A program made the translations under genes and the position numbers. A stretch of DNA of 20,757 nt from Hypsibius dujardini (Eukaryota > Tardigrada > Eutardigrada > Parachela > Hypsibiidae), in contig LRSR01007696.1 of NCBI GenBank assembly GCA_001579985.1, forward strand, positions 1-20,757. Direction: 5' to 3'. The notes beneath the pieces are model-generated. The model ran no database searches and was not told where the DNA came from. It was given only the letters and a program-made list of their open reading frames with translations. Positions within the stretch are counted from its first letter, which is position 1. Every line of letters begins with the position of its first letter. Positions 1 through 8,641 of the stretch are shown here, one piece after another.

Positions 1-51
1 TCCACGTGTTCGAGCTATTGTTTTTCGAATAAAGAAAAAGTAATTTCCTAC

Positions 52-642
52 CCAGAAATAGCAAGAATATTCCATTCTGCAAAAGATCATTTTCTATTTC
101 GTGAATGACACAAACAGATAAATGCATATACACAACCAAGACACAGACACAGACACAATCACAGAAAGAAAACAGACGGACATAGACACGTGGTACCTCT
201 CCCCAGTTGAGCAAAAATAGTTGTATCATCGCAACCTGAAAAATAGTAATCGGTTAGCATATTACTTACTAATGCCAATTACAACGCATGTGCTCAGTTG
301 GTCATGTTCTATGGTTGTGACCATACCTAGATGGACCAAAATCAGTAATGCATCGGTACGATTCTTCCGATAACCGTAAAAATGACGAGAAATTTGGTCG
401 AAATATGCCCCCGTATCGTCACACACGACAACCTCTGGTCCCGAAATATACCTCCTCTGCATCTTCATCACCCCGGCCAAGTCCCGGTTTACCTCTGCGA
501 TTGCGACATCAAACCCCGGTCCGGACAACGGGATCGACTGCAGCAGGATCGGCGGCCACAGGCCGTAGATGAGAAGTTCCACATCCAGACAGTCACACGG
601 ACAAAACAACAACAAAACAACACTATGTCGAAGGACAGTCAT
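52..642 (-). CDS. N-terminal part of an ANF-receptor-domain protein, probably a receptor guanylate cyclase (partial)
   Basis: Coding exons are read on the minus strand as 642-327, 235-197 and 76-52; the gene continues past the left edge. The chosen ATG (640-642) opens a short hydrophobic signal peptide (TVLRHSVVLLLFCPC) followed by VELLIYGLWPP. The next part, GPGFDVAIAEVNRD, resembles the start of class I periplasmic-binding-like (ANF receptor) ligand domains. Joining the exons gives LLILVHLGCDDTTIFAQLG followed by REWNILAISG. This matches the family pattern of a GPGC-like turn, a helix, then W-N-x-P-x-I. Both introns (326-236 and 196-77) have good GT...TTTTCAG or TTTTGCAG ends and the phases close (1, 1, then 2). 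In animals this fold sits outside the cell in receptor guanylate cyclases and natriuretic-peptide clearance receptors. The kinase-like and cyclase parts are not in the window, so the exact class is inferred. Exons of 39 and 25 bp are unusually small. Confidence 0.55.
131..189. repeat. Imperfect CAGACA microsatellite in receptor intron
   Basis: A short run of CAGACA-like hexamers and related CAGA words lies in the 120-bp intron between the 39-bp and 25-bp receptor exons. On the receptor's sense strand it reads as TGTCTG. Confidence 0.6.
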
Positions 643-2861
643 GGCACAGCTGCATCGACTACTTCGTCGTTTAATAAGCGCGGAACTAAAAATACGAACC
701 ATATTGCCAGGATCAAGATAAATGGAATGTCTGTGCAATTGACGACTGTATCGCTAATAATTGTGTGTATACAATATACAATATGAAACGAAGCAACGTT
801 AGTTCGCAACGGGACTTGGGAAAATTACGAGAACAGCAGGTGGGAACATTTCAACCGCCTTCATTCATGAAAAGGGTTCCTTCTGGCTTCGGAGCATCCG
901 GTATAGCATCTCACATATTCACATTCATTTTAAGTTGTCAACATCCGGTATGTGAACCGCTGGATGATCATGTTACGGCTGATACGGACGGTCAATTTAC
1001 AATACAGCTTAGGGAAGTAAGGTCGACCGGATTCCGGGCTGGGAACAAAAGGCCCGTACTGATAATGCTAGTCTAAAGTCGCATATAGAACTGTGGCTAT
1101 ACTACGAGAGGACAGGTGTATAGGCACACCGACTGAGTCAAAAATATAAGGATAAGTACCTATTATACCTGCCCGTCAGAACATCCTCCCGATCCGGGCA
1201 ACCTCCAACACATTAGAGAGAGCTGACGTTTGTAGTTCATGTTAGCTTCCCACACTATTTCTGCATTCATAGCTATAACCCCCCTCCCCCCCCATCTTCA
1301 GACAGGGGGGAAGGGTTTCTGGGCTCTATTGCATTCTGTTGCAAGTGGAAAACTCTCTTTTGAGCTAAAAAACAAGCACATTTCCATTTGGGATTGTAAT
1401 TACTGAATAACTGTTGGTCTACTTTACTCCGGGAAGATATAACCAAATAATTGCCCCTTCCCCCCCCCTCCAGCTACAATCTTAATACAACTTAAAAGTG
1501 TCACTCGTAAACCCTCCAATTAATTAAGCAGACAGTTGAAGCCAGTGTTCCTCCCCCTCCCGTTAAGTCTCTCATAGCAAGAAGTGTTTACATGTGTTGG
1601 AGGAGTGCTTAATGGAGTGTTGCATCCACAGAATGACACCTTTCTGTTCACAGCAAATTTTCTTGCTGGAACTCTCGTACGGACCGGTGGTAGGTGAGCC
1701 AACGAGCCAGCCGTGTGGGTTTAGGCTGCAACTCCCCTTCTCCTTCTCCTTCGGCCTTTTTGTCCCCTGCTGCTGCTTTTGCAAGTGCTGACCAAGGTCC
1801 CTTTCAGTCATCATGACAAATCCTAAAATTTTGGAAAGCCCAATTGTTCCTCAATCGTTTAGTGTAAAATCCCCGAGATTTAGACATTGACCGAATAAAT
1901 GGTGAGGCCATAACCATGGGAGTGAGGATAAAAGTCGGTGTTTTGGTTTTTCACTCCGCATTCGCTCGGACAATGTCCAATATTTAGGGTTTGAATTTGT
2001 TTCTAATGAGGAAACACGAAGGGACTTGTAGCCTCAACCGGCCATGTCCCTCCCCCCGCCAGGTCTTGACAATGGCCACGATCGAATAATGGGGGACCGG
2101 ATGTCTTTTGGATCCTAATGCAAACTACAGTAGCTCTCCCCTCAGAGGAGGGGGAGGGGGTAAGGACATCTGAACCGACATTTCACAATGCGTGTGAAGC
2201 TTTCTTTTCCATCCATCGACGGCGACAAGATCAACGCGCCGTTACTTGCCCTCGGGCGACGTCTGTCGTCTTGCCTGCGTCTACAACGTCAAGAGAAGCC
2301 ATACCACGGTGTAACCCAACTATACCCCAGTTGTTAGCACCGCGTTGGCCAGAGGAGACTGCTGCAGGTCGTGTCTGTCCGTCTCTATATTGTACGATCC
2401 GTCCGTCTTGCTGTTAATGCGAAAGTCAGCTGCTGTTTATACGACAAAAGGTCTTCGGGCCTTCCAACTGTCGGTTCGAACGCAAGGAAGGCTGCTTTTT
2501 TTCAAACTACCGACTGTTTTGGTGTACCCCAACAATGTGTGTCGGCGTATTCGGCATCATCAAAGCATTCACTGGCGTTGCACATTATAAAATTGTGGTC
2601 TTCAAAAATTCATTTGGGGTTTGTATTTCTCTATGCACATTGGAATCTAAAATCCTTCTAATCTTGGATCTTTTTCCAGACACTGTCAGATAGACAGACA
2701 AACAAACAGTGAGAATTTCGAAAAACTCGCCTAAAATACAGTCCGATTGCAACAGGATGAACAATGATGACGACGAACACATGCTGACATGATCGGTTAA
2801 AGTGTGAGATTGCTGTAGTATCTGTCGTTCGTGGAGCATCATTCACCAGCTGTGGGACGCC
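643..2861. other. Intergenic region between divergent receptor and glycosyltransferase starts
   Basis: I recognise no gene here. The open frames (for example 765-1076, 2118-2417, 2371-2661 and their antisense partners) are under about 105 codons, match no family I know and lack convincing splice context. The stretch has C-rich runs at about 1279-1300 and 1457-1472. The first of these is followed by a G-rich segment that could pair with it. 5' UTRs and promoters of both flanking genes must lie here, but no core promoter could be fixed. Confidence 0.5.
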
Positions 2862-3815
2862 ATGCGCAAATCAGGTATCCGAGAAGGGAAACAGTCAACG
2901 AAGCAGCACCCATGGCACGCCTGCTGGCCCTGCCGACTGAGCTCTCTCGGGATTCTGGTGATGTTGCTCGTAGTATTTACGATCCTGCCTTGGTGGTTTT
3001 TTACGAATACGATCCGCAAATTGCAGACCGAGTTCCAGCCCAGCGTTTTTGCGGATAACGTGTGGAACCCGTCGGATTTGATAAATGTGCAGCTTTTCAA
3101 GAAGCAACCCCGTGATAGGGGTAATGGAGAAAACCGGAATTACTCACTGGAACCGAATGTCTGTTCAGGTATCAATCCATTGAGCATTGACTTAGACAGC
3201 ACAAAAGACACGGACGCAGACACAGACACTGTTACAAATACAGACAGAGAAAGAGACACAGACACAGACACAGACACAGACACAGACACAGACACAGACA
3301 CAGAGACAGGCACAGGCACAGACAGGAACAGTCACTTATTTTTATCAATTTTACAGGAGATCCAGCTAGCCATCCACGCTTGGTTGTGTTTATTCCTTCT
3401 CGTCCAGACCGTCCCGAAGAACGCGCAGCTATCCGGGAGACCTGGGGCGTTCACGCAAGGTTATGCAATGTTCGCGTGGTGTTCGGCTTCGGCAGTTTCG
3501 AGTCTCAAGATCTATTCATCGAAATCAGAACAGAAAACGGTCTCTACGGCGACCTGCTGCAGGCGAGCAGTGTGGTCGACGCCTACCACAACCAAACTCG
3601 ACTCGTGCTCTCCCTTTTGGAATGGGGATCCCATCACTGTCAGGGTGCAAAATTTATTGGCAAGGCCGACGAAGACGCTTGGATTAATATTTTTGGCGTA
3701 CTCAAATACCTTCAGTTACCCGAAGCCAATGGAGTAGGTCAACTGCATGAAACAGGCAGCAAGCTGAAACTGACAGTCAGTCAGTCAATCAGTTCAGTCA
3801 GACAGTCAGACAGAC

Positions 3816-3870
<55 letters not shown>

Positions 3871-6449
3871 GAGACTGGCAGACAGGCAGATAGGCAAACA
3901 ATACCCAGGAATTAATTGTTGGCACTTGCATGCGACGGACAGTCAACACAACATTGTTCTTTTTATAGAACTCAGTTATTGGACATTTCCTCTTCAATGA
4001 GACTGTTAAGCGCGAAGTAAAAGACAAATGGTTTGTAACCAAGGCTGAGTACCCAAACTCGACCTACCCGCCCTTCCCCAACGGCCAGCTTTACATCTTC
4101 CCTCAAACCGCAGTCCCCTCCGTTCTGTCTGTGTCCAATCGTCTGACCATCCATTGGCTGGATGACGTCTTCATTGGCGGTCAAATTCCTGAACTTCTAA
4201 ACATGTCTCTTGTCCATATCAAAGAACACGCGCACTTTTGGGACGTGTACAGTAAGCCATGCCTTGGTAGAAAATATTTCATCATCCATGCCACGTCGGC
4301 CAGTCGAAAGCGCACGATATTTTACGAGCCGTGTATGGAGACCTACCGAAAGGAGAGTTGCCAAGCTCATCTAACCGCTGCTGAAGGCTCTGCCCTTAGC
4401 GAGTCGTCTTTGACTACGACAACTGCAACGTTCGGGAAGACAACAATTACGGCTCTGAACAACTCGACAACTCCAGAAGAACTAAAAGCTTCTGTTCCGA
4501 GTAATCAAACAGCAACGGAAGGAACACTTACTTCGGATTCGAATAATGTGACAACGGCAACAGGAACAACATTTTCTGCTCTGAGTAATCGAACAGCTGC
4601 GGAAGGAACACCTTTGTCGGTTCCGCTTGATGCGACAACTTCAGAAGGATTAGTCGCGTCTGTTCCGAACGATCAAGCAGAAACAGAGGGAACACCTGCT
4701 TCGGTTCTGAATAATGCCACAAAATCTAACGAAACGGCCGATTCGGTTCGGACTAATGGAACAGCAAAAGAAAGAACAAATTCGTCGCTTGTCAATATTG
4801 CGACAAGATCGGACGGAACAACCCTTTTGGTTCCAAGAAATCAAACAGCAACAGAAGGAACATCAATTTCTGTTTTGAATAATGCGACAGAACCAACAGG
4901 AACGGCCAATTTGGTTCGAACAAATGAAACAGAAACGGAAGGAACAAATTCTTCGCTTCTGAATATTGCTATAAGAGCAAATGGAACAACCCTTTTGGTT
5001 CTGGGCAAACAAACCGTCACGGAAGGAACACGTACTTTGGTTCTTAACAATGCAAGAAAATCAGAAGGAACAACTGTTTCGGTTCGGACTAATCACACAA
5101 CAATGGAAGGAACAAACTCGACGGATCTGAATGATCAGCCAGCAATGAATGGAACAACTCTTTCGGTTCTAATTAATGCGACAAGATCAGAAAGAACAAC
5201 CGTGTCTGTTCTTAGAAATCTGACAGAAACGGATGGAACAGCTGCGTCTGTTCGGAATAATGAAATAATAACCGAAGGAACAGCTAACTCGGCTCCTAAT
5301 AACCAAACAGGAACCGATGAAACTGCCAGTCCGGTTCTGGATGTTGAGACACCTGCAGCAATGACCACCTTGATTCTGAATCATCGAACATTCGTTGACG
5401 AAGCAAGCATGATGAATCATCGAACGGGCACTGACGCAACAACCAAATTGGTTCGGATTAATTTAAGAGGAACTCAAAGGACATCCCCTACAGCTTGGAC
5501 TAATCGAACCACTGAAGGCACGTCTACTTCCGCTCCGATTAATCGAACCGAAACTGAGGGCTCATCCACGCTGGTTTTGACAAATCAAACTGCTACTGAA
5601 AAAGAAAGCTATTTTGTTCCGAGTAATCCAGGAGACAATGATGAATCATCTCTTCCGGATCGAACTATTACGACACCTAAAGAAATAAGGACTTTGCTGA
5701 AAAATAATCAGCTTGAAATTGACGGAACAACAGCTCCAGTTGGGAACAGTCGAGCATCAATTGCAAAAGGAACGATTTCAGGGCCGAATAATCTATCAGC
5801 AACTGAAGACGCAAGCCGTCCGGTTCCAATTGATCGAACAGCAAGTCAGCAACGAGCTCTTTTGGATAGGAACATTTTGACAGCAAACAGGGGAACAGCC
5901 ACTTCTGTTTCACATATCCGAACAAATAATGGAGGAACAACGACTTCATATTCGAACAATCTAAAAGCAGTTGAAGACACATCTCATCTGGGTTTAAAGG
6001 AACAATCATCAACTGAAGGAACAAACTCAAGGGTGCTGAGAAATCGGGGAAAAGCTGCAGGAAGGGCCGAACCTGTTTGGAATACTTCTACTGAGCGAAC
6101 TGCCGCATCGGTTGTGAATAAAGGAACAATGTCAGATGGATTAACGACTTCGGTTCCGAACAATCGAGCTACTGCTGATGGAACAAAACTTTCCGTTCCG
6201 AGAGATCTAGCAGCAACAACAAAATCGTCCACTCCCGGTCTGAATAACCCAGAAACCGAAGGAACAAGGACCACTGCGAGAACAACCACGGTCCTAAATG
6301 ACCGAACAGCAACGGACGAACGAATTTTTGCCACTTCAAAAAACCAAACTGCTGCAGCTAAAAGATCGAACATTTCTGTTCTGAATAACGGAACAACATC
6401 CCCATCTAGTTTGAAGAATCAAGCAATGGCCACTATTGAACTGAACTGA
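2862..6449 (+). CDS. GT31 beta-1,3-glycosyltransferase (B3GalT/B3GnT-like) with long sequon-rich repeat tail
   Basis: Coding exons are 2862-3168, 3357-3733 and 3969-6449 (1054 residues). Introns obey GT-AG and phases close (1, then 0). The protein is a type II Golgi enzyme expected to transfer galactose or GlcNAc from a UDP-sugar in beta-1,3 linkage. It has a basic cytoplasmic tail and a membrane anchor at about residues 27-47 (LGILVMLLVVFTILPWWFF). The GT31 domain spans about residues 105-345. It shows RAAIRETWG (125-133), the NQT segment near W192, the metal-binding DxD as KADEDAW (D207 and D209), KWFVTKAEYP (248-257), the YPPFPNG loop (261-267) and WLDDVFIGG (291-299), equivalent to the family's EDV-G motif. 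From about residue 360 to the stop runs a Thr/Asn/Ser-rich tail of 14-residue repeats. Family members normally end just after the catalytic domain, so the tail is highly unusual. Donor specificity cannot be told. The start ATG is the first one upstream of the anchor. An AATAAA lies 6 bases past the stop. Confidence 0.82.
3210..3334. repeat. CAGACA hexanucleotide array in glycosyltransferase intron 1
   Basis: The intron 3169-3356 is largely ACAGAC/ACGGAC units, most regular at about 3255-3304. The long open frame across it (an Asp/Thr repeat) is an artefact of the 6-bp period. The intron ends in the acceptor TTTTACAG. Confidence 0.85.
3798..3868. repeat. CAGA tetranucleotide array in glycosyltransferase intron 2
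   Basis: Perfect to near-perfect CAGA/GACA repeats lie inside intron 3734-3968, with the CAGA strand in the sense direction of the host gene. Confidence 0.9.
4455..6440 (+). repeat. Coding minisatellite: about 47 degenerate 42-bp (14-codon) units
   Basis: In the glycosyltransferase reading frame the tail parses into 14-residue units. Examples are PRNQTATEGTSISV, LNNATEPTGTANLV, RTNETETEGTNSSL and LINATRSERTTVSV. The working consensus is L/P/R-x-N-x-T-x-[TS]-E-G-T-x-x-S-V. The period is strict from 4455 to about 5340. After that it continues with indels and more divergence (LDRNILTANRGTATSV, VPNNRATADGTKLSV) to the stop. Many units carry an N-x-T/S sequon, and Thr and Ser are abundant. In a type II protein this tail would lie in the Golgi lumen or outside the cell. 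The DNA core shared by units is GGAACA followed by a variable stretch and TCGGTTC. Confidence 0.85.
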
Positions 6450-6454
6450 AGTGA

Positions 6455-6460
6455 AATAAA
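6455..6460 (+). terminator. Candidate polyadenylation signal of the glycosyltransferase gene
   Basis: A canonical AATAAA hexamer begins 6 bases after the TGA stop (6447-6449). If used, the 3' UTR would be only about 20-35 bases. No other AATAAA is evident close downstream. Confidence 0.4.
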
Positions 6461-7769
6461 CTTGAACCACATTACTACGCTCGAGCTGTGCGGGCCCAGT
6501 CGAATATTAGACACAATATAAGACCTCGATGTAAGTAATTACATGTTACATTGGGTCATTACATCTTTGGTTCGTTATTGCATCAATTTTGGGAGATTCT
6601 TCGTGATTTGCGCCAGCCGTTCCTTGAGCAGTCGTTTTTGAAACAACGCGACTGCTGCACGTTCTTTCCCAAGACTTTTCTCCTATTGCCAATCGCTTCT
6701 AACTTGAATTCGGTATGAACTGATGCCCAGAAAAGTTTAAGTTTAATGTATAGGAGAGTCGCACTATACTGGAATTGCTACTGGAATCAGTCAGAAATAG
6801 GTGTGCGCGAACTGATCGTACCCAGACACGTAGTATCCAGGCAATTCGTACCCTGACACATCGCATTCACAAACATTTCGTATCAGTTGACAAATCGTAC
6901 TAGGACAATTTGAACTCGGACATTCCGTGTAGAGGTGCATTTTGTAGGCGATGACAACTTGTATTTTGATCGCAGGAAACGGTGCCCACGCACAAATCCC
7001 TCTCATCACTGACAGCATGGCCTCAATGCGATCGCCTCTGTAACGGCTGGATGCGCCACCGGATTGCTCATCACATAAGAACATCTAAAAGCGAACATGG
7101 TCCCCTCTTCCGCTCAAACCCTCGGCCATCACAAACTAAATCCTCAGTAAATATTAATTTAAGTTCTTTTCATCCCCTCAGTCAGTACTCATAAACAGGA
7201 CATATCCCGTTCGCTCATCCATTCCATCCAGATTTTAGGCCACGATCAGATCTTCCTTATATTGTCACCGAAGGTATATCCACCGGATATCCTGCAACAT
7301 GTTCGAGTCATGGTCGCCTAACCATTGAATCCGTCAGTGCTCCCGAAATATCCCATGCCAGGGCAAAACTATCACACCTCCAATACTGCACTGTTTTCCT
7401 ACCCGCGACCGAGTGAAGCGAGGGCAGGGACCTCGTGGGCAAAGCGCACGAGAAAGCCTTCTCTACTGATCAATACGATTTGTCTATTTAAGTTAGATAG
7501 TTTGAAAAAGAAATGGTAAGACAAGTTCATTGTACTATAGCATGGAATGAATCTATTTCTGCTGTGAAGCATTTTGGAATACACTTGATGCTAGATCAAG
7601 CGAAAATAATTGTTAATGACTTGAAGGAACAGCTGCCTACTTTGGCTCGTGAACTTACAGCCATATCGTTTCGGGGTACAGCAAAGGTAACAGTGCAGTG
7701 CCACGTGATTCCGCAAGGGGCAACTTTGAGCCGATATGGCTGCTGAACAGCGGTGCAGAATTGTTCAAC
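6461..7769. other. Intergenic region without a recognisable gene
   Basis: I see no coding exon here. Small frames at 6791-7084 (minus), 6982-7194, 7325-7519 and 7513-7746 (plus) match nothing I recognise. The stretch contains the degenerate repeat at about 6825-6950. It also has a small inverted repeat with arms CTCGTG at 7432-7437 and CACGAG at 7447-7452. Confidence 0.5.
6825..6950. repeat. Degenerate tandem repeat of roughly 15-17 bp
   Basis: Read on the minus strand, words such as ACGAATTGCCTGGAT, ACTACGTGTCTGGGT, GCGATGTGTCAGGGT and ACGATTTGTCAACTGAT follow each other with 15-17 bp spacing. The units are diverged and the borders are approximate. Confidence 0.45.
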
Positions 7770-8130
7770 AGCCACCTCGGTTCGAAGTAAAGGAACAAAA
7801 CACTTCGGTTCAGAGCAAGGGAATAACTGCCTCGGTTCTGGAAATAAAGAAACAAACATCTTGGTTCGAAGTAAATGAAGAACCACATAGGTTCGGCATT
7901 CGGATCAAAAGAACATCAATGTCGGTTCCAAGAAAAGGAACAACCACTTCGGCTCAAAGTACGGTAAAGGAATAAAAACATCGGTTCGCCGTAAAGAACA
8001 CCCACCTCCGTTCGAAGTGGAGGAACAACCACGTCGGTTTTAAGTACAGGAACAACCACTTCGGCTCTGAGTGAGGGAACAACCATCTCGGTCCGGAGTA
8101 AAGTTACATCCACCTCGATTCGGACTGCGG
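7770..8130. repeat. Decayed 27-bp minisatellite related to the glycosyltransferase tail repeat
   Basis: About twelve units end in TCGGTTC or TCGGCTC with spacings of 27, 27, 29, 27, 34, 27, 32, 26 and then 27 bp. The consensus is near GAAGTAAAGGAACAACCACT followed by TCGGTTC. The GGAACAACC...TTCGGTTC core is the same as in the 42-bp coding repeat at 4455-6440, with a shorter linker. Non-triplet spacings break the frame. Fragments still read as T-T-T-S-V-L-S-type peptides at about 8005-8130. Confidence 0.75.
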
Positions 8131-8541
8131 AGTCAATTCAGAATGATGGAACATCTGAAGGAGTACAGTTTAACCATTTCGGAATCATCCGATGTGGCAG
8201 GGACCGATGGAACAGCCACTTGGGCTCATAGCAGGCCCACAGCAATTGAAGAGCCGAAGAACCAGCCAATCCGCTCGGTCCTAAACGCAACTACAGACCA
8301 TTCTACCAAAAACACAATGCGTGTATACAATGTGCTAAAGAAAAACCCAGATCTCTCTCGCATACATAACATACGCAACAGAAGAAGGGAAACTCACAAA
8401 TTAAGAGTAAAACAAAGCGCGCTCCCAGAAAGCATTAACACACCACCAGCAAACCTATCAACTGTCAAGGTAAACTCTCCACTCCCCCCCACGCCCGAAA
8501 CAAACGCAAAAAACCCTTTCCCGAGTTCTAATCGAACCGAA
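8071..8541 (+). pseudogene. Possible decayed copy of the sequon-rich repeat tail
   Basis: Downstream of the 27-bp array an open stretch on the plus strand contains GTDGTATWAHSRPTAIEEP and IRSVLNATT. These resemble the E-G-T...S-V-L-N-N-A-T rhythm of the glycosyltransferase tail. Other segments (SSNRTETNARR near 8525) hint at the same origin. There is no catalytic domain nearby, no clear start and no upstream exon, so it reads as a relic or a long-diverged 3' duplication. An unknown alternative 3' exon is not excluded. It lies just beyond the EDC4 stop on the opposite strand. Confidence 0.3.
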
Positions 8542-8641
8542 ACAAACGCAAGAAGAGTCGCCATCGCCATAGAAAAAAAATTAGTTCTCCATTTCCGAGG
8601 ACATCACACGTCGCCCGTTCTCCAGCCAGCCAGGCAATCAA

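Noticed and set aside
262-326. Reading the receptor exon straight through to the stop at 262
   Set aside because: The CTAG|GTATGG donor at 327/326 and the acceptor at 236 restore ANF-receptor similarity, while the read-through peptide does not continue it.
643-738. Extension of the receptor start upstream of the ATG at 642
   Set aside because: The downstream Met directly precedes a signal-peptide-like hydrophobic run. Upstream residues are basic and unlike a secreted N-terminus.
4841-6373. Minus-strand open frames inside the glycosyltransferase repeat tail
   Set aside because: A 42-bp period is a multiple of three, so antisense frames stay open by repetition. They have no independent homology.
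7390-7452. GC-rich small inverted repeats that could mark a transposon end
   Set aside because: Arms are only 6 bp, with no target-site duplication, no matching second terminus and no transposase frame nearby.
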